Part shown: piece by piece, positions 21,573 through 29,111 of the stretch | Position numbering within the stretch: position 1 is the stretch's first letter | Layout of the letters: every line of letters starts with the position of its first letter | Source of the DNA: Streptomyces sp. NRRL F-6492 | GTDB taxonomy: Bacteria > Actinomycetota > Actinomycetes > Streptomycetales > Streptomycetaceae | Assembly: GCF_001280125.1 (NCBI RefSeq) | Contig: NZ_LGEG01000002.1 | Location: 1-64,000 of the forward strand | DNA: 64,000 bases | Direction: 5' to 3' | Notes under the pieces: generated by a model | Seen by the model: only the letters and a program-made list of their open reading frames with translations | The model's database searches: none | What the model was told of the DNA's origin: nothing | Translations under genes and position numbers: made by a program

Positions 21573-22186
21573 GCGACCCCGGCACCGACGTCGACACCGA
21601 CCTCAAGCCCTCCCTCGAAGCCGTCCTCATGGTGGTCGACGAGCCCGCCACCGAGGCCCACCTCGCCGGGGTCCTCGGCCGCGCCCCCGGGGAGATCGCC
21701 GACGCCCTGCGCGAGCTGGCCGACGAGTACACCGCCCAGGGCCGCGGCTTCGAGCTGCGCCGGGTCGCCGGGGGCTGGCGCTACTACACCCGCCCCGCCT
21801 ACGCCCCGGCCGTCGAGGCCTTCGTCCTGGAGGGCCGGCAGGCCCGGCTCACCCAGGCGGCCCTGGAGACCCTCGCGGTCGTCGCGTACCGCCAGCCGGT
21901 CAGCCGTTCCCGCGTCTCCGCGGTCCGCGGCGTCAACTGCGACGGCGTGATGCGGACCCTCCTCCAGCGGGGTCTGGTGGAGGAGGCGGGCGCGGAACCC
22001 GAAACAGGTGCGATCCTGTACAGGACGACGAACTACTTCCTGGAGCGGATGGGCCTGCGCGGCCTGGACGAACTCCCCGAGCTCGCGCCCTTCCTCCCCG
22101 AGGCGGAGGCGGTCGAGCCGGACTCCCTCGAAGGCGTTCCGTCGTTCGAACCCGACGCAGACGTAGACGACAAGACGGAACTTTGA
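21569..22186 (+). CDS. scpB: Segregation and condensation protein B
   Basis: This 205-residue protein forms a dimer of winged helices binding ScpA. Family sequences are clear: LKPSLEAVLMVVDEPATEAHLA at the start, RLTQAALETLAVVAYRQPVSR in the middle and YRTTNYFLERMGLRGLDELP near the end. GTG at 21569 overlaps the scpA stop by 4 bases. Its own stop overlaps the rluB ATG by one base, so scpA-scpB-rluB form a coupled operon. Confidence 0.94.
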   Translation: MSDPGTDVDTDLKPSLEAVLMVVDEPATEAHLAGVLGRAPGEIADALRELADEYTAQGRGFELRRVAGGWRYYTRPAYAPAVEAFVLEGRQARLTQAALETLAVVAYRQPVSRSRVSAVRGVNCDGVMRTLLQRGLVEEAGAEPETGAILYRTTNYFLERMGLRGLDELPELAPFLPEAEAVEPDSLEGVPSFEPDADVDDKTEL

Positions 22187-23478
22187 TGCGAAGCAGCAGC
22201 GGCAGGAACAGCAGCGGAAACAACGGCGGGAGCCGTGGTGGCAACAGCGGCGGCCGCGGCGGCAGCAGCGGTGGCGGCCGTGGCGGCAGCGGCGCCGGCG
22301 GTGGCGGCGGCTACCGGGGCTCCGGTGGCGGCGCCGGCGGCGGTGGCGGCTACCGGGGCGGCGGCAGCGGCTCCGGTGGCGGTGGCCACCGTGGCGGCGG
22401 CTCCGGTGGCGGCGGCTACCAGGGCGGCGGCTCCGGCGGCGGCTACCAGGGCGGCGGCCGTGACGACCAGAAGCGTCCGGGCAACCCCCGCCGGCCCCGT
22501 CCCGAGGAGCGCTCCTACGACGTGAGCCCGCCCGCCGACGCTCCGAAGAAGGGTCGCGGCTCCGCGGCCCGCGGCGGCGCCAAGGGCGGCCCCAAGGCCC
22601 CGCAGGGCGGCACCCCGCCCCGCCGCGGCCCGCACGGGCAGCGGCAGGCCCCGGCCCGCTCGCGCGAGCTCGACGCCAAGATCGAGCAGCGCAACCGGGA
22701 CCGGTACGAGAACCGGCCCGAGATCAAGACCCCCAAGACCTTCCCCGGCGCCGAGCAGGAGGGCGAGCGGCTGCAGAAGGTCCTCGCCCGCGCCGGCATG
22801 GGCTCGCGCCGCGCCTGCGAGGAGCTCATCGAGCAGGCCCGCGTCGAGGTCAACGGCGAGATCGTCCTGGAGCAGGGCAAGCGCGTCGACCCGGAGAAGG
22901 ACGAGATCAAGGTGGACGGCCTGACCGTCGCCACCCAGTCGCACCTCTTCTTCGCGCTGAACAAGCCCGCCGGCGTCGTCTCCACCATGGAGGACCCGGA
23001 CGGCCGCCAGTGCCTCGGCGACTACGTCACCAACCGCGAGACCCGGCTCTTCCACGTCGGCCGGCTCGACACGGAGACCGAGGGCATCATCCTGCTCACC
23101 AACCACGGCGAGCTGGCCCACCGCCTCACGCACCCGAAGTACGGCGTGAAGAAGACGTACCTGGCCGCCATCACCGGCCCGCTGCCCCGCGAGGTCGGCC
23201 GGCGGCTCAAGGACGGCATCCAGCTGGAGGACGGCTACGCCCGCGCCGACCACTTCCGCGTGGTCGAGCAGACCGGCAAGAACTACCTGGTCGAGGTCAC
23301 CCTGCACGAGGGCCGCAAGCACATCGTGCGCCGGATGCTGGCCGAGGCGGGCTTCCCGGTCGAGAAGCTGGTCCGCACCGCCTTCGGCCCGATCTCCCTG
23401 GGCGACCAGAAGTCGGGCTGGCTGCGCCGCCTGACCAACACGGAGGTCGGCATGCTGATGAAGGAAGTCGGCATGTAA
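22186..23478 (+). CDS. rluB: 23S rRNA pseudouridine synthase B-like (RsuA/RluB family) with Gly/Arg-rich N terminus
   Basis: The enzyme part starts near residue 194 with an S4 domain (RLQKVLARAGMGSRRACEEL). It continues with FALNKPAGVVSTM and the catalytic HVGRLDTETEGIILLTNHG, where Asp is the nucleophile. The preceding 190 residues are atypical: the first 100 or so consist of Gly/Ser/Arg runs with repeats such as GGGYRGGG and GGYQGGG, followed by an Arg/Pro/Lys-rich section. This looks like an RGG-type RNA-binding or disordered region. ATG 22186 abuts scpB; the TTG 22183 is less likely. A strong terminator follows. Confidence 0.92.
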   Translation: MRSSSGRNSSGNNGGSRGGNSGGRGGSSGGGRGGSGAGGGGGYRGSGGGAGGGGGYRGGGSGSGGGGHRGGGSGGGGYQGGGSGGGYQGGGRDDQKRPGNPRRPRPEERSYDVSPPADAPKKGRGSAARGGAKGGPKAPQGGTPPRRGPHGQRQAPARSRELDAKIEQRNRDRYENRPEIKTPKTFPGAEQEGERLQKVLARAGMGSRRACEELIEQARVEVNGEIVLEQGKRVDPEKDEIKVDGLTVATQSHLFFALNKPAGVVSTMEDPDGRQCLGDYVTNRETRLFHVGRLDTETEGIILLTNHGELAHRLTHPKYGVKKTYLAAITGPLPREVGRRLKDGIQLEDGYARADHFRVVEQTGKNYLVEVTLHEGRKHIVRRMLAEAGFPVEKLVRTAFGPISLGDQKSGWLRRLTNTEVGMLMKEVGM

Positions 23479-23499
23479 CGCCTCCCAGGCGTCCGTACG

Positions 23500-23537
23500 A
23501 AGGGGCCCGTGACCGTTCCGGCGGTCACGGGCCCCTT
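23500..23537 (+). terminator. Terminator after rluB
   Basis: A perfect 16-bp stem (23500-23515 with 23522-23537) around a 6-base loop lies 21 bases after the rluB stop. It ends the scpAB-rluB transcript before the pnuC promoter. Confidence 0.9.
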
Positions 23538-23555
23538 CGCGTCCGCGCCCGGCCC

Positions 23556-23600
23556 TTGTGGGCGCGGACCGCCACCCTTTATAGTCAGGGTGACTCTTAA
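23556..23600 (+). promoter_or_regulatory. pnuC operon promoter with palindromic operator over the -10 box
   Basis: TTGTGG (23556-23561), an 18-base spacer and TATAGT (23580-23585) form a good promoter. The -10 lies inside an imperfect palindrome at 23578-23600 whose core is AGTCA-GGG-TGACT (23583-23595), with matching outer TT/AA. AAGGAGGC follows at 23599-23606, just before the pnuC GTG. A repressor bound here would block the -10. The obvious candidate is the NrtR-like protein encoded third in the operon, whose family binds palindromes at NAD-salvage promoters. Confidence 0.7.
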
Positions 23601-23610
23601 GGAGGCGGGC

Positions 23611-24261
23611 GTGAGCCTCGCGACTTTGCTCGAACCCCTGCGACAGCCGCTCCTCACCGTCCTGGACACCCCGGTCAGCTGGACCGAGGTCCTGGGCTTC
23701 GGCAGCGGAGCGCTCTGCGTCTGGCTGGTGGCCCGCCAGCACGTGGCCAACTGGCCGATCGGCATCGCCAACAACCTCTTCTTCGTCCTGCTCTTCGCGC
23801 AGGCCGGCCTCTATGCCGACGCCGGCCTCCAGATCGTCTTCATCACCCTCGCCGCGTACGGCTGGTGGACCTGGACCCACGGGGGTGGACCGGGCTCCGA
23901 CGCCCTGCCGGTGCGCCGCACCACGCGCACCGAATGGACGTGGCTGCTCGCGGCGGGGGTGGTGGGGACCCTCGCGCTCACCCTGCTGCTGGACCGCGCC
24001 ACCGACTCGACCGTCCCCTTCTGGGACGCCCTGACCACCGCGCTCTCCCTCATGGCCACCTACGGCCAGTGCCGCAAGCGCCTGGAGTCCTGGTGGCTCT
24101 GGATCGCCGCCGACGTCGTCTACGTGCCGCTGTACGCGCACAAGGGCCTCTACCTGACCTCCCTGCTGTACGTCGGCTTCATGGCGCTCTGCGCGATCGG
24201 CCTGCGCGGCTGGACCCGGGACCTCGCGGGGACCCGGCGACCGGTGGGGGCGACGGCGTGA
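23611..24261 (+). CDS. pnuC: PnuC-type nicotinamide riboside transporter
   Basis: This 216-residue membrane protein has the PnuC pattern: about seven hydrophobic segments, NWPIGIANNLFFVLLFAQ, and WWTWTHGGG. A later WLWIAADVVYVPLYAHKGLY carries the conserved W-x-x-D-x-x-Y-x-P-x-Y-x-x-K signature. PnuC imports nicotinamide riboside by facilitated diffusion, with uptake trapped by phosphorylation. The GTG at 23611 is set by the AAGGAGGC site. Its stop overlaps the next gene (GTGA). First gene of the NAD-salvage operon. Confidence 0.93.
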   Translation: MSLATLLEPLRQPLLTVLDTPVSWTEVLGFGSGALCVWLVARQHVANWPIGIANNLFFVLLFAQAGLYADAGLQIVFITLAAYGWWTWTHGGGPGSDALPVRRTTRTEWTWLLAAGVVGTLALTLLLDRATDSTVPFWDALTTALSLMATYGQCRKRLESWWLWIAADVVYVPLYAHKGLYLTSLLYVGFMALCAIGLRGWTRDLAGTRRPVGATA

Positions 24262-25337
24262 AGCGCTACGGCCACGGCCTCGTCCTCGGCAAGTTCTATC
24301 CGCCGCACGCCGGCCACCACCACCTCGTCCGCACCGCCCTCGACCGCTGCGACCGCCTCACCGTGCTCGTCTGCGCCTCCTCCGCCGAGTCCGTGCCCCT
24401 GGAGGAGCGCGTCGCCTGGATGCGCGAGGTCCACCCCGAGGCCCTCGTCGTCGGCGCCGTCGACGATCACCCCGTCGACCTCCACGACCCCGACGTGTGG
24501 GAGGCCCACATGCGCGTCTTCCGGGCCGCCGTGCCCGAACGCGTCGACGCCGTCTTCACCTCGGAGCCGTACGGCGGGGAACTCGGCCGCCGCTTCGGCG
24601 CCGACTCCGTCGCCGTCGACCCCGACCGCGTCCGCTTCCCCGTCTCCGGCACCGCCGTCCGCGCGGACCCCGCCGGCTGCTGGGACTTCCTGGAGGCCCC
24701 CGTGCGGGCCGCGCTCACCCGCCGGGTCGTCGTCCTCGGCGCCGAGTCCACCGGCACCACCACCATGGCCCTCGCCCTCGCCGACCACTACCGGCGGCGC
24801 GGCGGCGTCTGGGCCCGCACCCGGTACGTACCGGAGTACGGGCGCGAGTACAGCGAACTCAAGCTCGCCGAACTCCGGGCCGAACGCCCCGGCGCCACCT
24901 GGTCCGACGTCGTCTTCCGCTCCTCCGACTTCCCCGTCATCGCCCAGCGCCAGGCCGAACTGGAGGAGGAGGCCGCCCGCGACGGCTCGCCCGTCCTCGT
25001 CTGCGACACCGACGCCTTCGCCACCACCATCTGGCACGAGCGGTACATGGCCACCACCAGCGCCGACACCGGCGAGATCGCCGCCCGGGGCCGGCAGCAC
25101 CTCTGGCTGCTCACCGACCACCGGGGCGTCGACTTCGAGGACGACGGGCTGCGCGACGGGGAGCACCTGCGGCCCTGGATGACCGCCCGCTTCCTCACCC
25201 AGCTCGCGCACTCCGGCCGCCGCACGGTCGTGCTCACCGGACCGCACGAGGAACGGCTCGCCACCGCCGTCGCCGCCGTGGACGCGCTGCTCGCCGAGGG
25301 CCCCCGCCTCACCGACCCCCTGCCGGAGCGCCGATGA
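24258..25337 (+). CDS. NadR-like NMN adenylyltransferase / ribosylnicotinamide kinase
   Basis: This 359-residue two-domain enzyme lacks the HTH of enterobacterial NadR. The adenylyltransferase domain has GKFYPPHAGHHH (residues 11-22, HxGH) and PVSGTAVR (128-135). The kinase domain has a P-loop-like GAESTGTTT at 161-169, VPEYGREY and LVCDTDAFATTIWHERY. The Walker A lysine is replaced by Thr167, which is unusual and puts ATP binding by the kinase half in question. It overlaps pnuC and the next gene by 4 bases each. It would convert imported nicotinamide riboside to NMN and NAD. Confidence 0.88.
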   Translation: MKRYGHGLVLGKFYPPHAGHHHLVRTALDRCDRLTVLVCASSAESVPLEERVAWMREVHPEALVVGAVDDHPVDLHDPDVWEAHMRVFRAAVPERVDAVFTSEPYGGELGRRFGADSVAVDPDRVRFPVSGTAVRADPAGCWDFLEAPVRAALTRRVVVLGAESTGTTTMALALADHYRRRGGVWARTRYVPEYGREYSELKLAELRAERPGATWSDVVFRSSDFPVIAQRQAELEEEAARDGSPVLVCDTDAFATTIWHERYMATTSADTGEIAARGRQHLWLLTDHRGVDFEDDGLRDGEHLRPWMTARFLTQLAHSGRRTVVLTGPHEERLATAVAAVDALLAEGPRLTDPLPERR

Positions 25338-26071
25338 CCGCCCACCGGGCCCCCGAGGGCTACGACCCGTACGCCTTCGAACCGTTCGCCGTCACCGTCG
25401 ACCTCGCCGTCCTCACGATCCGCGAGGAGCACCTCCACGTCCTGCTCGTCGAGCGCGCCCAGGAGCCCTACGCCGGGTCCTGGGCGCTGCCCGGCGGCTT
25501 CGTGCTGCCCCGCGAGTCCGCCGAGACCGCCGCCCGCCGCGAACTCGCCGAGGAGACCGGGCTCTCCGGGGCTACCGTCGCCGGACTCCACCTCGAACAG
25601 CTCCGCACCTACACCGAGCCGGACCGCGACCCGAGGATGCGGGTCGTCTCCGTCGCCTTCACCGCGCTCGTACCGGACCCGCCCGAGCCGCGCGGCGGCG
25701 GGGACGCGGCCCAGGCGCGGTGGATCCCGTACGGGACGCACGGGCCGCTCGCCTTCGACCACGACCGGATCCTCGCCGACGCCCACGAACGGGTCGGCGC
25801 CAAACTCGAGTACACCTGCCTCGCCACGGCCTTCTGCCCGCCCGAGTTCACCCTCGGCGAGCTGCGGCAGGTCTACGAGACGGTCTGGGGCGTCGAGCTC
25901 GACCGCCCCAACTTCCGGCGCAAGGTCCTCGCCACGCCCGGCTTCGTCCGGGCCGTGGAAGGGCCGCCGCGCCTTACCGGCGGACGGGGGAAACCGGCCG
26001 CCCTCTACCGGGCGGGCGGGGCCACGGCCCTCCACCCGCCCCTCCTGCGACCGGAAGGACGCTCCTCGTGA
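25334..26071 (+). CDS. NrtR-type Nudix-wHTH regulator
   Basis: This 245-residue protein has an N-terminal Nudix domain and a C-terminal winged-helix region (FTLGELRQVYETVWGVELDRPNFRRKVLATPGFV, about 176-210). This is the NrtR architecture that represses NAD biosynthesis and salvage genes and responds to ADP-ribose. The Nudix box at 55-77 fits G-x5-E-x7-REU-x-EE-x-GU exactly (Glu61, Arg69-Glu70, Glu73-Glu74, Gly76), so hydrolase activity may remain. The ATGA overlap with the preceding gene fixes the start. It probably autoregulates through the palindrome at 23578-23600. Confidence 0.87.
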   Translation: MTAHRAPEGYDPYAFEPFAVTVDLAVLTIREEHLHVLLVERAQEPYAGSWALPGGFVLPRESAETAARRELAEETGLSGATVAGLHLEQLRTYTEPDRDPRMRVVSVAFTALVPDPPEPRGGGDAAQARWIPYGTHGPLAFDHDRILADAHERVGAKLEYTCLATAFCPPEFTLGELRQVYETVWGVELDRPNFRRKVLATPGFVRAVEGPPRLTGGRGKPAALYRAGGATALHPPLLRPEGRSS

Positions 26072-27099
26072 ACCACCCCCGCACCGCGGTCAAGCGGGCC
26101 GCGACCGGATCCCTGATCGGGCTCGCGCTCGGCGACGCGCTGGGCTTTCCCACCGAGTTCAACGACGTGCCCTCGATCCTCGCGAAGTGCGGGCCCTGGC
26201 GGGAGATGGAACTCCCCGTCAGGAACGGGAAGGCGTACGTCACCGACGACACCCAGATGACCCTCGCCCTCGCCCGGGGCGTCCGCACCGCCATGGACCG
26301 GGGCGTCCTCGCCCCGCAGCGGCTCGTCGGGCCGCTGCGGGAGGAGTTCGTCGACTGGTACCACTCACCGGAGAACAACCGCGCGCCCGGCAACACCTGT
26401 CTGCGCGCCTGCCGACTCCTGGACGGCGACCGGCTCTGGCAGGACGCCAGCCAGATCCACTCCAAGGGCTGCGGCGCCAACATGCGGGTCGCGCCCATCG
26501 GCCTCGTCCCCGGGCTGAGCGACGAGCAGCGGGCGGGCGCCGCGCAGCTCCAGTCGGCGCTGACCCACGGCCACCCCACCGCGCTCGCCGCCTCCGACCT
26601 CACCGCCCGCGCCGTGTACCTGCTCGCCCAGGGCGTCGACCCGGCCGGGCTCGTCGGACAGCTGCGCTCGTACGCGTACGAGAACCGCTCCCGCTACCAC
26701 GAGGAGTGGCTCGGGGACCTGTGGACCCGCTCCCAGGACCCCTCCGCCCGGCACTTCACCGAGCGCGGCTGGGACGAGTGCCTGGTGGTCCTGGAGCGCC
26801 TGGACGCCGTCCAGCGCACGGCCGACCCGGAGCTCGACCCCTGCGCGTACACCGGCGACGGCTGGATCGCGGAGGAAGCCCTCGCGACCGGGCTCCTCTG
26901 CTTCCTCCTCTTCCCCGGCGAGCCCCTCACCGCCCTGCGCCGGGCCGCCTGCACCCGCGGCGACTCCGACTCGATCGCCGCCCTCGCGGGCGCCTTCGCC
27001 GGTGCCCACCTCGGCGCGGACGCCTGGCCCGCGGAGTGGGCGGAGCGCGTCGAGTACCGGAGCGACCTGATCTCCTTCGGCGCCCTCTGGGACGCTTGA
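26068..27099 (+). CDS. ADP-ribosylglycohydrolase (DraG/ARH family)
   Basis: This 343-residue protein matches the ADP-ribosylglycohydrolase family. It begins KRAATGSLIGLALGDALGFPTEF. It has YVTDDTQMTLA with the first metal-binding Thr-Asp-Asp set and ends with CTRGDSDSIAALAGAFAGA, the second metal-binding Asp set. Such enzymes remove ADP-ribose from proteins or nucleic acids, or hydrolyse related ADP-ribosyl compounds, in a Mg-dependent way. The GTG overlaps the nrtR stop by 4 bases. Co-expression with NAD salvage suggests ADP-ribose recycling; the target is unknown. Confidence 0.92.
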   Translation: MNHPRTAVKRAATGSLIGLALGDALGFPTEFNDVPSILAKCGPWREMELPVRNGKAYVTDDTQMTLALARGVRTAMDRGVLAPQRLVGPLREEFVDWYHSPENNRAPGNTCLRACRLLDGDRLWQDASQIHSKGCGANMRVAPIGLVPGLSDEQRAGAAQLQSALTHGHPTALAASDLTARAVYLLAQGVDPAGLVGQLRSYAYENRSRYHEEWLGDLWTRSQDPSARHFTERGWDECLVVLERLDAVQRTADPELDPCAYTGDGWIAEEALATGLLCFLLFPGEPLTALRRAACTRGDSDSIAALAGAFAGAHLGADAWPAEWAERVEYRSDLISFGALWDA

Positions 27100-27102
27100 G
27101 CC

Positions 27103-27738
27103 ATGACCCTCGTCCCGGACGAGCACCCCGAGTTGTGGGACTTCCTGAGCGCGCGACGCCTCGGTGAGGTCCTCTCCGGCACGGTCGCGGCCATCGAGCG
27201 GTTCGGCGTGTTCGTGGCACTCGACGACGGCCCCGGCCATCCCCTCTTCCCCGGCGTCGGGTTCGTCTCGGCCGCCGAACTGTCCTGGGAGCGCTTCGAG
27301 TCGTTCGAGGAAGTCGTCCGGGTCGGACAGCGCGTCTCGTGCGAGTTCCTCCAGTTCGACACGTACAACGGGGAGGCCAGGCTCTCCCTGAAGGCCATGC
27401 GGCCGGATCCGCTGCGCGCGTTCGCCGCGCACGTCGCGTGCGGCCGGGAACTGCGGGGAGAGGTCACCAAGCTGATTCCGTTCGGTGTCTTCGTCCGGGT
27501 CGCCGACGGCGTCGAGGGGCTGGTCCACATCGACGACCTCGCCCCGGCTCCGGGGGCCGGCCTCCAGGACGTCGTGGCGGTCGGCGACCGGATGACGGTC
27601 GTCGTCACGGACGTGGACCTCGTGCGGCGCAGGGTGCGCCTCTCGCCGGTCCGGACCGACCGGCAGGTCCGGGGCGTGTCCGGCGAATCAGGGTCGGCAG
27701 GTCGCGGCCCCGGCCAGGATCCACCGGACACGCCCTAG
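27103..27738 (+). CDS. Protein with two S1 RNA-binding domains
   Basis: This 211-residue protein starts 3 bases after the ADP-ribosylglycohydrolase stop, so it is in the same operon. The first S1-like domain (about 20-95, GEVLSGTVAAIERFGVFVAL ... EARLSLKAM) and the second (about 112-185, RGEVTKLIPFGVFVRVADGV, GLVHIDDL, RRVRLSP) are both recognisable. The C-terminal 20 or so residues (GVSGESGSAGRGPGQDPPD) are encoded by a palindromic repeat element and are probably not ancestral. Likely a cytoplasmic RNA-binding or ribosome-associated protein. Its link to NAD metabolism is unexplained. Confidence 0.85.
   Translation: MTLVPDEHPELWDFLSARRLGEVLSGTVAAIERFGVFVALDDGPGHPLFPGVGFVSAAELSWERFESFEEVVRVGQRVSCEFLQFDTYNGEARLSLKAMRPDPLRAFAAHVACGRELRGEVTKLIPFGVFVRVADGVEGLVHIDDLAPAPGAGLQDVVAVGDRMTVVVTDVDLVRRRVRLSPVRTDRQVRGVSGESGSAGRGPGQDPPDTP
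27672..27735. repeat. 64-bp palindromic repeat element at convergent gene ends
   Basis: Perfect 12-bp inverted ends (GGGCGTGTCCGG at 27672-27683, CCGGACACGCCC at 27724-27735) bound a 64-bp element. It contains TCCGGCGAATCAGGGTCGG. A closely similar sequence occurs, inverted, at 60191-60224. The element codes for the last residues of the S1 protein and ends at the stop codons of both convergent genes, so it may also act as a terminator. Confidence 0.75.
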
Positions 27739-28424
27739 GGGGTGTCCGGCACCGACGCGCGGCGGGCGCGGGCCAGGAAGTCCTCCACGCGCGCGTGGTC
27801 CGGTTCGAGGGGCAGCGGGGACGCGTCGTGGGCCCGGTCGGCCTCCTCGTGGAGGCGGTTCATCCAGGACTCGACCTCCGGCCAGGGCACCTCGCCGCGC
27901 TTGACCGCGAGGAGGCGGTCCCGGTCCTCGCCGACGTCGACGCGCAGCTCGCCCGTGCGCAGCAGGTCCCGGCAGCTGGCCAGGAGCCGCAGCAGGTGCA
28001 TGGCGTGCTTCCAGCGCGGCTGCCCGTACTGGCGGACGTCCGCGTCCAGCTTGCGGCGCTGGCCGCCCGCGTACCGGACGAAGGTCTGGTGCGCCCGGCG
28101 GGAGAGGAAGGCGCCGCGCAGCGAGATCAGCTCGCGGCCGAGGTCGTCGGCGTACTCGACGACGGGGGAGTGGAGGCACTCCAGGACGTTCGGATTGTTG
28201 CGCAGGGCCAGCTCGCAGAAGCGTTCCAGCTCCCAGCTGAACTGCTCCTCGCGCGGCCCCTCCACGTGCGCCGGGGGCTTGTCGAAGCGCCAGAAGAGCG
28301 GCGTCGGGGCGAGGTAGACGCCCCGCACGTCCGTGTCGCTGCCCTCGGTCGCCAGACCGAAGGCGCGCGAGCCCGTCACACAGGAGTAGATCGTGTGCTC
28401 GCGCACCAGCTCGTCCGGAGTCAT
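27735..28424 (-). CDS. Predicted nucleotidyltransferase (COG3541/MNT-like)
   Basis: This 229-residue protein has the minimal nucleotidyltransferase signature: TGSRAFGLATEGSDTDVRGVY, that is GSRAxG followed by SDxDxRG with the metal-binding Asp pair (about residues 18-38). A helical C-terminal region follows. The family is widespread and its reaction is poorly known; some members modify RNA or proteins with nucleotides. The ATG at 28424 starts close to the domain; the open frame extends to 28466 without reason. It is convergent with the S1 gene, overlapping by 4 bases. Confidence 0.83.
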   Translation of the reverse strand: MTPDELVREHTIYSCVTGSRAFGLATEGSDTDVRGVYLAPTPLFWRFDKPPAHVEGPREEQFSWELERFCELALRNNPNVLECLHSPVVEYADDLGRELISLRGAFLSRRAHQTFVRYAGGQRRKLDADVRQYGQPRWKHAMHLLRLLASCRDLLRTGELRVDVGEDRDRLLAVKRGEVPWPEVESWMNRLHEEADRAHDASPLPLEPDHARVEDFLARARRASVPDTP

Positions 28425-28434
28425 GCCGGGCAGG

Positions 28435-28878
28435 TTACGCCAGGGTGATCGTCCCGTCCGAGACATTAATCCGCTCCGCCGGGAGCGGGCGGGTGGCCGG
28501 GCCCGTCACCACCGAGCCGTCCGCGACGCGGAACCTCGAACCGTGGCAGGGACAGTCGATGGTGCCGTCCGCGACCTTGTTCACCAGGCACCCCTGGTGC
28601 GTGCAGACCGCCGAGAACGCCCTGAACTCGCCGGCCGTCGGCTGCGTCACCACCACCTTCTCCTCCGGGAAGACCGCGCCGCCGCCGACCGGGACGTCCG
28701 AGGTCCTGGCCAGCGCCTCGCCGCCCCCTTCCGGCGCCCCGGAGGTCTCCGGCGCCTCGGGGGCGTCCGTGACCGTGTCGCCGTCCTCCCCGCCGCCGCC
28801 GTCCGAGCCGCAGCCCGCCGTCGTCAGGGCCGCGGCGGTGAACAGGACGGTACGGCGGCTCGTGCTCCTGGACGTCAT
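28435..28878 (-). CDS. Rieske [2Fe-2S] lipoprotein
   Basis: This 147-residue protein has a Tat-like start (SRRTVLFTAAALTTAGC) where the twin Arg and a lipobox Cys near residue 23 suggest export and lipidation. A Gly/Asp/Glu/Pro-rich linker spans about 24-58. The Rieske motifs CTHQGC and CPCHGSRF carry the two Cys-His pairs. It is probably an electron-transfer protein anchored outside the membrane; the partner enzyme is not adjacent. The ATG at 28878 and the signal sequence fix the start. Confidence 0.9.
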   Translation of the reverse strand: MTSRSTSRRTVLFTAAALTTAGCGSDGGGGEDGDTVTDAPEAPETSGAPEGGGEALARTSDVPVGGGAVFPEEKVVVTQPTAGEFRAFSAVCTHQGCLVNKVADGTIDCPCHGSRFRVADGSVVTGPATRPLPAERINVSDGTITLA

Positions 28879-29111
28879 GGCGCCAGCTTGGCCACGGCAC
28901 CGGCGCCGGGTCCCGCGACACGCCTGCGCCCGTACCCCGGTCGGCGGAGCGCCCCGGCGCGCACGACACCGGCCCCGGTCCCCGTCCGGCAGCGGCGGGG
29001 GACGGGCCCCCCGGCGGCGCCCCCCCCGTCTCGGAGGGCGGGCGCCGCGACGTACCGCCCCCGCCGCTGACTAGGCTGAACGGAGCACTGACGCAGGCGA
29101 AGGAGCACGAC

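Noticed and set aside
26068..27738. Toxin-antitoxin (DarTG-like) reading of the ADP-ribosylglycohydrolase and S1 genes
   Set aside because: There is no DarT-type ADP-ribosyltransferase next to it, and the glycohydrolase is a DraG/ARH fold, not a macrodomain.
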